DNA of 64,000 nt, taken from assembly GCF_033958435.1 (NCBI RefSeq), contig NC_134137.1, positions 105,720,501-105,784,500 of the forward strand. The letters run 5' to 3'. Both the position numbers and the translations under genes were made by a program. Every line of letters starts with the position of its first letter. Within the stretch, counting starts at the first letter, position 1. The notes under the pieces were generated by a model. That model was not told the origin of the DNA. It ran no database searches and saw nothing but the letters and a program-made list of their open reading frames with translations. This DNA is from Carettochelys insculpta. Its lineage: Eukaryota > Chordata > Testudines > Carettochelyidae. This document shows positions 24,130-36,432 of this stretch, in pieces.

Positions 24130-24560
24130 CAGTGGTCCCACAAACATTTTAGGGTTACAACTTCCTTCACCTGTCTGCGCACACACCCTAAAGACAGAAC
24201 CAGAACGAGGGCCACGGCTCCAAGGAAGGCAGGGAGAGATGCTGACAAGGGATAAGGGGTCCGAATGTGGGGCCACAGCTGACAGTGGGTCTGGGGCCAG
24301 AGCTGGAAATGGAGCCACAGCTGCAGAGGGTCCCAGAAGTAGAGTCACAGGGGCCCCAGTAGCCAAGGGGCTGCAGCAAGGCTGGCAATAGGGACAGGTT
24401 CTGGGCCAAGAGCTGAGGTGGCAGTACAGCTAGGAGCAAGGAGAGGGCTTTGTGGCCACTTCCTTCCCAGCCTTTGTACAGTCTGGCCCAGGATCATGTT
24501 CCCCCAAAACATTTCTCCACAACCCCCACAGGGGTGAACTGCACAGTTTAGGGACCACAG
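24130..24560. mobile_element. Non-autonomous hAT element
   Basis: Left end CAGTGGTCCC and right end GGGACCACAG are inverted. The flanks ACTTAATG (24122-24129) and ACTAAATG (24561-24568) match at 7 of 8 positions, the 8-bp duplication expected of hAT. The interior is GC-rich and non-coding. Confidence 0.75.
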
Positions 24561-25364
24561 ACTAAATGCTCAAATTATTGGAGTCATTCTACCACATCTA
24601 TATAAAGATACAACTTCATGTTCTTGTAATTAGCTTAAAGAATTAACAGGAAATGTAAAATATAGCTTTTTGCTGCCTTTTTTATATTTAGAAGCAGATA
24701 CAGTGATGTTCTCAGCATAGTAAACACTCAGCATGAGGCCTACTCTACAACTTTATAGGAGAGTTAGGGGCAGAGGCAATTCTCTTATCCCTCTTTAACA
24801 GGGAGAGAGCAACTATTGCTGAGCTCCTATGACACCTTCCAAAGTTTGCTGAACCAGCAAGGACACTGAGATGCACAAAGTGGTAAATATCAGCACCAGC
24901 TAAAGGGAGAATGGAGCAAAAGCTGACTTGGACTTTCAGTCATAATTTATTCCTGTTTTGCTCATGTGGAAGCACAGACTGTTTTCATTAGACTCTAAAT
25001 AAAAACTTTAACTACTTTTTAAATGCGCTTGTGAATTCAACATTTCAGAGCTTTCACCCAGAGCAGAAACTCTCCCCAAAAGGAGAAGGGAAATATGTTG
25101 AGATTTTTCAAGGATCTCAAGGTCACACCATGCAATGTAATACACAAGCTAGATAAAGTCAGATGTCCCCAGCAGCAGTGTGCAATAAGGTAGGTATATT
25201 TGACATCAAAAACTCTTTAATTGTGTATAAGGTGTTGTCTCTGTAGCAGAAGAGACCCTACCAAGGATGAGATGAAGAGCAATAAATGTGTTAATGACAA
25301 GATTACAACTGTGCTTAATACAAGGTAGTAGTGTGTCAAACTGACATGCTTTTTAATTACTCAC

Positions 25365-25447
25365 CTCTTTGCTTATAAATCGTTAATTCTCGTACAGTTT
25401 CCAAAAACTGCCAAAACTTCTCATTACCTTCTTCTGCAATAAATTCA
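25365..25447 (-). CDS. UGGT2: UGGT2 coding exon 2
   Basis: This 83-nt exon follows a CAG acceptor (25450-25448) and ends AAAGAG|GTGAGT. Its first base completes the Ser codon begun in exon 1. The 27 codons EFIAEEGNEKFWQF and LETVRELTIYKQR follow, and one base carries over to exon 3. The segment matches human EFMAEE...EKFWQFLETVQEL. It was too short for ORF calling. It starts the first thioredoxin-like domain. Confidence 0.93.
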
Positions 25448-26430
25448 CTGTTTAAAAATAAATTAAAGTAATTTGTCCATATGTTGATCTTGTTAAAGTG
25501 AACAGCTCTGTAAAATCTACATTACACCAACTTGAAATTGTATTGCAAAATATGAGTGCTAAGTGGTATAGGCACTGAGTGCATCTATGAGTGCAAAGTC
25601 CAGCAACCTTCAACAGTACAATGATGAACACTGACCCAGCTGTATCTTTTTCAGTTAAAAGTAAGATTCAGAACCAAATATTCCCACTGTGACTCAAGCT
25701 CAGCAATCAGATCTGCATAGTACCATGACATTAGTATCTTGTATAGCAATCTTATAGTCTATTTTTAATTGTTTCACATACGTCAGAATACGAAACATAT
25801 ATACAATTAAACACACATTTCATCTCTATTTTTCACAATTAAACTACTCATTTGATCAGTAAAAGCATTTGAATTAGTTACAAAACTGCACAAGTGAAAA
25901 TAACCCATCTACCATCTACACAGAATCTTTGAATATGGTTAATTTGTTACTACCACAATAGGAGAGGACAGTTACTTGGTTTTACTGAAAAGAACCGAAG
26001 TCCTCTCAGTTTACTTCATGTCATTCTTTCTAATCACATTCTTAGTGTTAAAATGATTAAGTGAAAATGTACCTCCTATTACTTTGTTTCCAATGTTTAC
26101 TATACTTCTAAAATTAGATAATTTAATTCAAACTACAGCACTCTATACAGTCAACAAAAGAACTAATGTATGTCCCTTATCAGAGACGAACTGCTATACC
26201 AGTGGGAAGTTTTATTCAGCTACATCTCGGTTAAGACACCACAGCCAACATTTCAGGCCTTAAATCAGTCACTAAACTACTGGGACAAGTTTTTTTTGTT
26301 GTGGCGGGGGCATGGAGAAGAGGTGAGAAAAGCAGGCAAAAAAACATATTTTGCACCTTCCCGAGGCAACCACCAGTGGCCTCCAGCAGAGTTACTCAAA
26401 TGGACAGACCACTGGTCTGATCCACTACTG
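25448..26430. other. UGGT2 intron 1, left part
   Basis: Intron sequence with no repeat or gene that I can name. Confidence 0.5.
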
Positions 26431-26595
26431 CAGTGTTTCCCAAACTTCAAACATTTGCTTACCCTTCAGGGACTTCGGCTTCATTTGTTTACCCCCTCTC
26501 CCACTGCGTTCCCAGTTCTTAGCTCCTGATATTTAGTAGTTTATTTTCTGCTGCGTACCACCAATAGTACATGTACCATACTTTGGTAAACGCTG
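26431..26595. mobile_element. Small hAT MITE near the UGGT2 first exon
   Basis: Left end CAGTGTTTCCCAAACTT and right end AAAGTATGG-type inverse (TTTGGTAAACGCTG) form a TIR with mismatches. The flanks CACTACTG (26423-26430) and CACTACGG (26596-26603) agree at 7 of 8 bases. 165 bp, non-coding, about 400 bp inside the UGGT2 first intron. Confidence 0.72.
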
Positions 26596-26699
26596 CACTA
26601 CGGCAACTCCTTCGATCCTTCCCAGCAGTAACCTTGTAGGTGAGGGTTAGTGCTAAGAGGTCTCACGAAGTGAATCTCGCCCGCTCTCGATCAGTTTAA

Positions 26700-27850
26700 A
26701 CACATGGGGGCAGGGAGTGCGCCTGGGGTACGGCCCGCACGGAGCGCACAGGCACGGTATCAGCCCAGCCACAGCTCCCCGTCCCCAGGGCGGATGGGAC
26801 ACTCAGTCGAAGGCCGGGCAGGAAGCGATTTCCCCGGGCTCACTCCCCTCACTGGGCGCTCCCCGGACACCGGGTCCGGGCAGTCCCGCAGCGGGAGGGG
26901 AAGCGGCACGGGGCGCTGAGACCACAAACCCTCCGGTGCCCGGCACGCCGCATCCGCTCCCTGCCCCGGGCCGGGAGCGTGTTACCCGCACGCACCTCGC
27001 CTCCAGCAGCAGGGGGGTCGCTGGCCACTTCGCCGCCAGACGGGCCGTCACGGCCTTGGGGGAGGCCGAGGCCCCGCACGGGAGCCTCCACGCACACAGC
27101 AGCAGCGCCACGGCCGCCGCCGCCGCCGCCATGAGGGGGCAGGACGCTTGGTGCTGCGGAGAGGGGTGCGAGGGCACAGCGCGGCCGAGCCGCTGCCACG
27201 CAGGAGAGGAGTAAATCGGCTTAGAACCAAACGCGACTTCGCTCTGACCTCCCTGCCCCGTTGATTCATAAACTAGCCCCGCCTATGAGCCCCCGCACCC
27301 CGCGCCCATTGGCCCGGAGAAGCGCTCTCTCTCCCTATTGGTCACGCAGACGACCAATCAGCGCAGTCAGCCCAACCGCGGCCAACCCAGGCGCCAGCTC
27401 CTCAGCGCCGGGGCGAGGTGATCCGGAGTGGTGTGGGGGGGGGTGAGCGCGAGAGGCTGGGCGTCATCAGGGGGCGGTGCCACAAGGGGGCGGGGCTCGC
27501 GGGCTCAGTGGTGTGAACCCCTGAGCTGGGACCGTTTTGTTCCGTCTTCGCCGCTGCCTGCGCTACCGGCCCCGGCACGGTGGGGTCTCCGCGCCAGTCC
27601 GTTCGTTCTTCCCGGCGGGGGAAGGGCGCTGCAGACCCGGCGACTCCCGCCACAGGGTCTATCGCGTCCCAGCCGCGCGCGGGAGCTGAGGGGGCCGCTT
27701 ACAAACCCCGGTTGCAAAGGGCGGCGAAGGCAGAGTGGATGGAAAGTTATTTACGCCAGCGGGTGGCCAGGTGGGGGCTGCCGACAGCTCCTCGCGCGCG
27801 GCGAGAGGGCAGAGGGGTCCCAGCTTCTTAGCTTTGGAGCAGCTTTTTGA
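26700..27850. promoter_or_regulatory. CpG-rich promoter block of UGGT2
   Basis: GC- and CpG-dense sequence surrounds exon 1. Upstream of the minus-strand start lie ATTGG boxes at 27308-27312 and 27337-27341, a CCAAT at 27354-27358 and GC boxes near 27280 and 27486-27495. No TATA box is evident, as usual for a housekeeping ER gene. One box reads ATTGGTCACG, which is near the ER-stress element ERSE-II. The transcription start is not visible from sequence alone. Confidence 0.7.
26996..27132 (-). CDS. UGGT2: UGGT2 coding exon 1 (start codon, signal peptide)
   Basis: The ATG at 27132 opens a 45-codon stretch. Residues 1 to about 22 are M, six Ala and a Leu/Val-rich core (VALLLCAW), a signal peptide for ER entry. 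The mature start SPKAVTARLAAKWPATPLLL is nearly the human SKSVTAHLAAKWPETPLLL. The exon ends GCGAG|GTGCGT with two bases of a Ser codon completed by exon 2. A longer in-frame reading exists upstream but begins with GTG, so 27132 is the first ATG and gives the right signal peptide. The gene is transcribed away from HS6ST3. The enzyme works in the ER lumen on misfolded glycoproteins. Confidence 0.93.
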
Positions 27851-27884
27851 GATGGCGACCCATTCGGACAATTCCGTTAGAGTG

Positions 27885-28510
27885 TGTGACCCAGGGCAAT
27901 TCACAACTAGCCGGGGGGGGGGAGGTTCTCCCCTGGAAAAAATATTTTATAAATCTTGAGTCAGCCCCCCCCCAATACTTAAACCCCTCTCAGCCCCAAA
28001 CCATCCTCCACCCCCAGGCTCAAACCCCTCACAGCTCCAAACAATCACCACCCCCAGGCTCAAACCCCTGCCCTTCCCAAAACACCCCCCCGCCCTCAGG
28101 CTTAAACTCCTTGCAGCCCCCAAATGCCCCACACCTACCTCACGAGTACCACTGCTGCTCTTTTGTTGGGCTGATGCCTCTGCATGGCTGTCCACAGTCC
28201 TCTTATTCCCTTCCCCTCATCTGCAGCATGGGCAGGTCCTCGCCCTGCCGTGCTGAAAGGGGACTCAATTTAATTGGTTTAACAGCCAGGTCCCTCCTGT
28301 CAGCCATTAAACCAATTCAGTTGAGTTTCATTTCAGCGCAGCAGGGCAGGGACTGGAATGGAAGGAGAAATGAGCAGCAGCAGCGGTGGTGGGACCTGCA
28401 AATGGCTCCTTAAAGAGCCACATGTGGCTCACAGTTGGCAAGCTGGTGACCTTAGAAAATCTAAGGCGACCCATGTTTGCGTCCCGACCCACAGGTTGGG
28501 AAACTCCGCT
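27885..28510. repeat. hAT-like remnant and C-rich minisatellite
   Basis: Between about 27961 and 28140 a CCCAGGCTCAAACCCCT-like unit is repeated four times imperfectly. The right part reads, reversed, as GTTTCCCAACCTGTGGGTCG and GTGGCTCTTTAAGGAGCC, motifs common in reptile hAT non-autonomous elements. The left end has no matching inverted repeat, so the element is truncated or mis-bounded. Confidence 0.45.
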
Positions 28511-28952
28511 TTAGAGTGTTGCCAACTCTTAGGATTTTATTGCAAAGCTCGGAATATGATGGCTGTGGGACTGAGAGAGCATCTGAGTCCTCATGGTTGT
28601 GAGGGAAAAAGTGTGAAGCAAATCTGTCCAAGAGGCGCAAGAAGTCACTGGATAAAAATAAAGTGCTTTAAGCCAGCCTCACAGCTGTGGTGATGTGACT
28701 CCAGGTTTCCCAATTTCTGATACTGGTAATACTGCTCATGGTATGGGAAGGCAGCAGGGTATGAAATATGCTGCGAACTACTGATTTACACTAAATGACA
28801 AACTCTTCAATTGAGACCATACTGGTTTGTGTCCCTCATTTTGAGTCTTGGTCACACATGCTCCACATTTGGTCTTTAGGAGCTGTTGAGATGTATTTGC
28901 AAAGCCAACATTACCACCTTTTGAATCTGTTTCAGTCACAAGGTTTTTAATG

Positions 28953-31426
28953 CCAAAACAAAAAAGCAGTCAAGTAGCACTTTAAAGACTAACAACATTA
29001 TTTGGTGAGCTTTCGTGGGACAGACCCACTTCTTCAGACCATAGCCTTACCAGAACCGACTCAATATTTAAGGCACAGAGAACCAAAAACAATAATCAAG
29101 GTGGACAAATCAGAAAAAAACATTATCAAGGTGAGCAAATCAGAGAGCTGAGGGGCAGAAGGGCGGGGAGAAGTCAAGAATTAGATTAAGCCAAGTATGC
29201 AAACAAGCCCCTATAGTGACCCAGAAAATTACCATCCCGGCTCAAGCCACGTGTTAATGTGTCAAATTTGAATATAAAAGAGAGTTCAGCAGCCTCTCTT
29301 TCAAGAGTGTTGTGGAAATTCCTCTTCAGTAACGCACAAACTCTTAAGTCATTAACAGAATGGCCCACTCCATTAAAATGCCAGCTAACAGGTTTGTGGA
29401 TCAGGAGTAAGTTTTTATGTCTGTTTTGTGCCCATTAACTCTTTGTCTAAGAGAGTTTGAAGTCTGCCCAATATACAAAGCATCTGGGCATTGTTGGCAC
29501 ATGATGGCATATATGATGTTAGTTGAGGAACATGAGAATGTGCCCATGATTCTGTGAATAACCTGGTTAGGTCCAGTGATGGTATCTTCAGAAAAGATAT
29601 GTGGACAAAGTTAGCTGTGGGCTTTGTTGCAAGGAGAAGTTCCAGGACTGGTGTTCCTGCGGTATGGACTGTGGCTTTTGGTGAGAAATCTCCAAGATAC
29701 CACTGACTTCCTGAGGAAATTACAAAACATCAGAAAAGTTCCTGACAATGCCATCCTTGCCACAATGGATGTAAAGGCTCTGTACACTAATATTCCACAC
29801 GAAGACGGATTACAAGCAATCAGGAATACCATCCCTGATGTCACCACAGCCAGTCTGGTGTCTGACCTCTGTATCTTTGTTCTCACCCACAATTATTTCC
29901 AATTTGGGGACAATTTATAGCTCCACATTAGTGGAACTGCTATGGGCACCCACATGGCCCCACAATATGCTAATATATTTATGGCTGACCTGGAACAATG
30001 ATTCCTCAGCTCTCGTCTCCTATTACCCCTCCTCTACTTAAGATACTTTGATGACATCTTTATGATTTGGACCCATGGTACAGAGGCTCTAGAAGAATTC
30101 CACAGAGACTTTAACAATCTGCACCCCACCATCAACTTATGCCTCGACTACTCCACACGAGAGATACATTTCCTGGACACTACAGTACAAATCAAGGATG
30201 GCCTGATTGGTACCACACTATACTGGAAACCCACTGATCACTATACTTACCTACACACTTCTAGCTTCCATCCTGCACACATAACTAGATCCTTTGTTTA
30301 CAGTCAAGCCCTTAGGTACAATCGCATTTGCTCTGATCCTACTGACAGAGACCAAAAACTATAAGATCTTTACCAAATATTCATAAACCTGAATTACCCA
30401 CCAGGAGAAATAAAAAAAGAAATCGACAGGGCCAGACAAATGCCCGGAGACCAGCTACGCCAAGATAGGCCCAAAAAAGCCAAGAACAGAACACCACTGG
30501 TCATCACCTACAGCCCCCAACTCAAACCACTGCAACGAATTATTAAAGACCTACAATCTATCCTTAATCAGGATGTCACACTCCAGAAGGCCCTAGGTGA
30601 CAAGCCTGTTCTCTCCTACAGACAACCTCTCACCCTTATGAGGATTGTCACCAACAGCCAGTCTATACCGCAGGAACACCAGTCCTGTAACTTTTCCTTG
30701 CAACAAAGCCTGCTGCCAACTTTGTCCACATATCTTTTCTGGAGATACCACCACTGGACCTAACCAGGTTATTCACAGAATCACGGGCACGTGCTCATGT
30801 TCCTCAACTGACATCATATATGCCATCATGTGCCAACAATGCCCAAATACTTTGTATATTGGACAGACTTCAAACTGTCTTAGACAAAGAGTTAAGGGGC
30901 ACAAAACAGACATAAAAACACTCCTGATCCGCAAACCTGTTAGCCGGCATTTTAATGGAGTGGGCCATTCTGTTAATGACTTAAGAGTTTGCGTGTTACT
31001 GAAGAGGAATTTTCACAACACTCTTGAAAGAGAGGCTGCTGAACTCTCTTTTATATTCAAATTCCACACATTAACACGTGGCTTGAGCCGGGATGGGAAT
31101 TTTCTGGGTCACTATAGGGGCTCTTTTGCATTCTTGGTTTAAATCTAGTTCTTGACTTCCCCTCCACCTTCTGCCCCTCAACTCTCTGATTTGCTCACCT
31201 TGACAATGTTTTTTTCTGATTTGTCCACCTTGATTATTATTTTTGGTTCTCTGTGCCTTATATATTGAGTCTGTTCTGGTATGGCTATGGTCTGAAGAAG
31301 TGGATCTGTCCCATGAAAGCTCACCAAATAAACTATTTTGTTAGTCTTTAAAGTGCTACTTGACTGCTTTTTTATTTTGATAGTATATAGACAAGCACAG
31401 CTTTCTCTCTGTTACTACTCAACATG
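28953..31426 (+). mobile_element. Penelope-like element with inverted 3' duplication
   Basis: The 2474-bp insertion is bounded by an exact 14-bp duplication, CAAGGTTTTTAATG, at 28939-28952 and 31427-31440. From about 29676 it encodes RT and then a GIY-YIG endonuclease on the plus strand. From 28953 to about 29676 the endonuclease and 3' end occur again in opposite orientation. The two arms (about 28965-29676 and 30647-31380) enclose a loop of about 970 bp. PLEs prime on target DNA, often at ends, and are known for partial terminal duplications. The copy is dead because the RT frame has several stops. Confidence 0.88.
29676..31142 (+). pseudogene. Penelope-like RT / GIY-YIG polyprotein, broken
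   Basis: Reading with frame changes gives, in order, the RT start (ATMDVKALYTNIPHEDGLQA), an active-site-like YFDDIF near 30047, the thumb region (REIHFLDTTVQIKDGLIGTT), and a C-terminal GIY-YIG nuclease. The nuclease part is an open 165-codon frame at 30645-31142 with paired cysteines (MCQQCPN), TLYIGQTS, LRQRVKGH, and RNFHNTLEREAAELSF, which supplies the glutamate. Stops after GDNL, after ADLEQ and after DRDQKL end the RT frame, so no full enzyme is possible. The protein would copy the element RNA and cut the target. Confidence 0.85.
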
Positions 31427-31730
31427 CAAGGTTTTTAATGTGGGTTTGTCTAATGATTTTGACCACTCACACATTGTTTTGTGGAGGGTTTTAAATATCC
31501 AACTCTTACAGTTTTATTATGTGAGAATCTTGCTTTTATTTTTTTTACGTTTCTGCTCATATGATTGTGGAGAATACTGAAAACACAAATCATACAGGAT
31601 CCAGAACCAGAAAGCACATAGAAAAAAAAAACCAAAATGTAATGTTTGGCTTAAATCTTGTGATTTCCAAGTCATGATGTAATGATTTTTTGGGCTCTAA
31701 TTAATTATTTTTCACTTGGTGTTGGCAATA

Positions 31731-32911
31731 CTGAATTTGTGTTCAAGAATTAGATGAAATTATTTGTCTGGATTAAGCTATCCCAATTTTTTAAGATTTG
31801 TTTGGTAAGTGTTTTCTGGAAGTGCTAAAACTTAAGCGCTGGCAAGAGGATAAAGATTTTGAATTTCTGTCTTAACTGTCAGGGGACGTAAACTGGTCAT
31901 ATTATTTAGAGTTTATATTTCAGTAGCACCCAGAGGCTTCAATCAACATCAGACAACACTGTCTCTGTACAGCCTCGTTCCAAAAGATGTAGTCTCTACC
32001 CCAAGATACCTACAGCCTAGTGCCCCAATTCTGTAAACACTTATGCACATGCTCACCTTCAAGTAGTCCATATTAGTCCATAGACTGAAACCCAGTGGAT
32101 TATAGATTTGCATATATCTACATAAATTATGTTTATTTGGGTAAATTTAATAATTCCATACCAAAATACAGAGGTGGTGGTTGGGCATAGACTGGGAAGA
32201 GTCAGAGACCCTGGCACTTCATTCTGTTCCCTCTTTTAGTCTTCATATCAGTATTTCATTTTTAATCTCCCCATCTTCCCTCTGTGTCAAAGAAAGTATT
32301 TAATTCTTCACCAACACAACTCCCCCTGCCCTGCAAACATGTATTTTAAAATAAATTGTGTTCTCCATCATCAACTATTATTTTCATTTAGGAAAAAACC
32401 CTCACACATTTTTAATTTTTAAAACACCCCTCAGACTTTACCCTTCTAAGACCTTTTTTAAAACTTGTTTAATTTCTGCCCTGTCTCTTTCACGAAAAAG
32501 TTGTGAAATACAAATCCATCTCAAATCCAGCCTCATAATTTAAAAATATAGACTCTCCAGTCCAATCTCATGTTTTAAAAAGACACTCTGTGCATGATAT
32601 ACTGTCAGTTTTATTATCTACACTGCAAACTTGTCCCACCCACAGCAGTTCTATTTACCCCTGACATGAAGGGGACAGAAGCTTTGTTCCATGTGCTTAT
32701 AGACCAGAACCACTTATGGGACTACTGAATATCTCTGATTGACTGCCCTACTCCAAGAGGAGAGGGAAGGGCACCTAAAATCAGACAGTGATTTCTTGTA
32801 AGCTAGAGTTTTTCTGCCCTGTAGGCAGATCAACAGAGGAGTGTCAGAAACTATATCCAATGGAGAAAACCCATGGAGCTAGACAATCTGGGAGTCCCAT
32901 TCAGGTCAGTG
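31731..32911. other. Intergenic, no recognised feature
   Basis: AT-rich sequence between UGGT2 and HS6ST3 with no gene or repeat family I can support. Confidence 0.5.
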
Positions 32912-33215
32912 GGACTTGTCTACACGTTGAGTTCTTTATGAAATAGTTTGCGCAAATTATTTATGTGCTTACGCAAATTCCATGAATTATTCTGAAATTC
33001 CTTATTCCGAACTTGATGCTGTCCAAACAGCACCGAAGTTGGGAATAAGCAGCTATTCTGAAAGTTCCTCAACCCCTCATATGCCAAGGGGTACCACAAC
33101 CAGCATACCATGCTCAACATGGCCGTGCTATTTTAAGCGCAGGGGAAAGCCTCAGCATTGCTATTTCAGGATACATTTGTATCAAAAGTAGCAATCACTG
33201 TGTAGACATAGACTA
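32912..33215. mobile_element. Short MITE
   Basis: Left ACTTGTCTACACGTTGAG and right CACTGTGTAGACATAGACT are inverted. The interior has GCGCAAATTA-like and TATTCTGAAA blocks in both orientations. Non-coding. Confidence 0.6.
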
Positions 33216-34379
33216 AGTCTGCTTAGCAACTTAAAACCAGGCATGTGCATTTGTAAAAATAAATTAAGATAGATGAAATGATAGGAGAGGGATGCAATCA
33301 AGATTTATAAAATGTGTATTTTAAATTATTACAAACAAATTTACATTAATTGCACCTGAATCTATCCATCATTAGATGTCTGTTTTTTTAGAGGTGTCAC
33401 AGCAGAGGAAGGTTTGAAGAGCAGTATGAAAGAAAGAAGTGTCTGGGTTTTACAGATAAAATCTTTATAGCTTTTCATATTTTAAATTTATATGAGGAAA
33501 TCTGGGACCTTCCTTCCTCTTGTGTTTTGGGAACCATATTTCCTGGTTTGTGTGTTTTGTGGTCTGGCTCCCACAGAATTTATTGTACTATACCATATTT
33601 ATTTGGCAAAATTAAGCATTTGTGCTGTGAATATTGGCAGAACAGTCAATTCAGCAGTATCAACTTTTTCCATGTGAGACTTATTCTGTATTGGTTCATT
33701 TTGTACTTTAATTCGAATATTTTTGTCCTTTTCTATATTTCTTGAATGATTGCAAATATATTGCCTGTGTTATCAACACATATAATTTCCTTACATTCGG
33801 TATTTTCAAGCTCAATATTCTATGTTTGATTTTCTAATTTATATTTTTTCCAAATAGCATCAGAGTTTCTAGTGCAATGTCAAATAAGCGAAATGTGGAA
33901 CTGTGTACATAGGGAATGATTGTAACATGCATCAGTGCATCTGTCACCGTGAAATATCTTATTACATTCTGTCAACTATGGTAATATATGAAACAAGGTG
34001 GTCACCTTTTGATAGTCTGTATTTATTAGGTTGATTAAATGAATGTAGGTTTTTAATATATTTCACCCTTTCCATTGCAGGCTTTTATCTTGTTTGATTT
34101 CATGAGGTACAGAAGAAATTAATGAGTCAGGTCAATAAATTCTCTCAGTTATGTAAGTTTAAAGATATTCTTGAACTCTGGGACTGCAGAAGGTGGAAGT
34201 TATAGATTAATCAGTATTTCTGAACCAACAATTCACTATTAGAGTGTCTGCTGTGCTAAAGGCATATTTGGCCTAATTGGCCTTTTAGGATACCACACTT
34301 TTCCAAAAGTTTCCCAGTGGTTTTTAGAAAGAACTAAAATAGAAGTTGGCATAGGTGAACTTTCCTCCTGCCAGTTTAT
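33216..34379. other. Intergenic, no recognised feature
   Basis: AT-rich DNA, nothing recognised. Confidence 0.5.
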
Positions 34380-34505
34380 TTATGGAACTCTGCATCTGAA
34401 TCGATACCAGGCTGCATGTATGGCAACTGGAACGAGGCAGGGGACCAAACTTGATGACCTCTTGAGGTCCCTTCCAGTTCTAGTGGTCTATGATTCTATG
34501 ATAAG
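34380..34505 (+). mobile_element. CR1 LINE 3' tail fragment
   Basis: CTTGATGACCTCTTGAGGTC, CCCTTCCAGTTCTA and TGATTCTATGAT are the conserved CR1 3' end with its short terminal repeat. Only the tail remains. Confidence 0.7.
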
Positions 34506-35389
34506 ATTGGCCTGCCTACCTCCCACACTCAAAGAAAGCTCAGGCCCAGGCAGGCTTGGTGTTGAGCAAGCTTGTGCAGTCTGACCCATAATGGGTCTGA
34601 ATATTCCCAAGCAAGTGAAAGTGCTGAAGAAGGAAAAGCTTCTGCTTCTGTTGTGAGGGAGTAAGACAGAGGTATCCACGTGTACTGTCAAACCCCTGCT
34701 AGCTGATGTCAGGGAAGAGTCTACCTACATACGCAGTATTGGTCCGAAGCCTGTGTACCACCAGGAAGAAACCTGAAAAAAACCAGGAATTTTTTAGCTA
34801 CAGATTTCCTTCAAATGTGGATCTCACAAGCGTTGATCTCAAAGGTTGACCAGAACTTTTCCATACAGACGGCCTTGGTTTACTCAGTAGCAAGGACAGT
34901 TTTATAGAATTTTCTGTAGCCCAGGTCCTCAGTCTTCCAGTGCATCCTAATTTTACCCAGTTATGGTAGAAACAATAGAAGGATCCTGAATGGTTTGGGC
35001 CCAGGTACACAGGAGACCATACTACTGGAAGTGGTGATTAGGAAATACTGGAAAGTCCTGTGGGTTTACCTCATTTCCTCCCTGCATTGTGTTTATAATT
35101 GAGCCACTTACTTTCAGCTTGGAGTCAAAGTTCCATTTGGACATATATATTCTACATCTGAACCAGAACTAGCCCTGTTAAGGGAATAACTTAATAAAAC
35201 CTAGATAAAAGTTCTATCTGATGCTCTACCTTGCCTGCCGTATCCCCAGTACACTTTGCTGTTTTTGTTTTTACACACAAAAAAACCCTTTCTGACATGG
35301 CATGTACTTCAAGACACTCAGGCAAATAACAATAGGCAGCTGGTACCATTGGCGTTAACCCAGAACTTTTAGACTGAATATGATTTGGA

Positions 35390-36390
35390 TATTAACCATA
35401 GCCTACTTCAAATCAGGATGGGGGATAAGTGAAGACAGACTCTAGAATTAGTTATGGTCACTCTGAATATTTGTTAATGCCCCTTGAACTCACCAGTGCC
35501 ACCACCACTTTCCAGCCTTGTCAAAGATATATTTGAATAGATCATAAGCCAGTTAGTGGTAGCATATCATGACAATAACTTTGCATGCTCCAGTGATCAA
35601 CCAAAGCCAACCATCGTGCCACTGAAGTTCTGACACAGTTTCACCAGCACAGGCTGCATGCAAAACTGGAAAAATGCATGTCAGTTTTTGGAGTTCATCT
35701 GTCAGTTCTATTCTCAGAAAGTGTTAGCAATTTGGAATTGGGAATAACTCAGACCATTTAAGACATCTGAAAATGTACAAGATTGTCAACTTTTACAGGA
35801 GGTTTATTTCAGACTTCCCAGGGGCCAAAGCCTCAATAACTGCCTACAATCTGACAAGACACTGAATTAATGGAAAGTACATTGGGTTCTATTCTTTTCA
35901 CACACACCCTTTGCAACAAGAACAGAAAGGCTATTCATGGAGAGGGAAATATACAGAACCTGCTAAACCCTGAAGAAATACCATCTGGTATATTAAAATG
36001 ACATAATTTCAGTTATGGACCTGTAGCCCTTGACTTTCTTTGCACATGTCCAGAAGCCCTTCCATATTATTTTTAACTTGTAACCTAATATGCCTACCTT
36101 ACATCATTATTCTGAGTCATTGACTGCCATGGTAACAGCTACTTATACATCCTCAGCATGCCTCCAAGGTAAGGTGCTGTCCATATATCATGACACCTGC
36201 TGGGCAAATCATTTTAGACAATTCAAGACTTTGCGTGCTCTAGCACACTTGTTCTGGTGGGCACAAGTGCAGGAAGATGTCCAATACTCTAACACCTGCG
36301 CTACAACAAAAACAATCTTGAACAGCCCTTATGGCCTCCTAATGCCATACAAGACCCTTTCCAGCCCTGGTTACATGTAATCCTTGGCTT
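35390..36390 (+). pseudogene. Ty3/gypsy-type retrotransposon pol relic
   Basis: Scattered frames keep the order of a Ty3/gypsy pol. Around 35450 the RT palm segment YGHSEYLLMPLELTS is recognisable. Near 35790 comes VNFYRRFISDFPGA, and at 36090-36380 an integrase zinc-finger-like stretch with HFRQFKTLRALAHLFWW and TCATTKTIL. Stops and shifts throughout make it an old fossil. No LTR was found on either side. Direction is plus. Confidence 0.68.
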
Positions 36391-36432
36391 TAAAGTGGCA
36401 CTGCTGAAATCAGAATGCCGCAACCCCATACT

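Larger units (their letters stand above)
28511..31730. mobile_element. hAT-like element split by a Penelope-like insertion
   Basis: The left piece starts GTGTTGCCAACTCTTAGGAT and the right piece ends GGTGTTGGCAATACTG, its inverse. Apart from the PLE at 28953-31426 only about 700 bp remain, without a transposase. No clear 8-bp duplication is left. Confidence 0.5.

Noticed and set aside
26803..27177. Longer UGGT2 N-terminus starting at 27177
   Set aside because: The codon at 27177 is GTG, not ATG. The ATG at 27132 gives a good signal peptide followed by the conserved mature start.
27877..28518. TTAGAGTG on both sides of 27885-28510 as a hAT target duplication
   Set aside because: The right copy overlaps the start of the next hAT-like element and the left end lacks a terminal inverted repeat, so the match may be chance.
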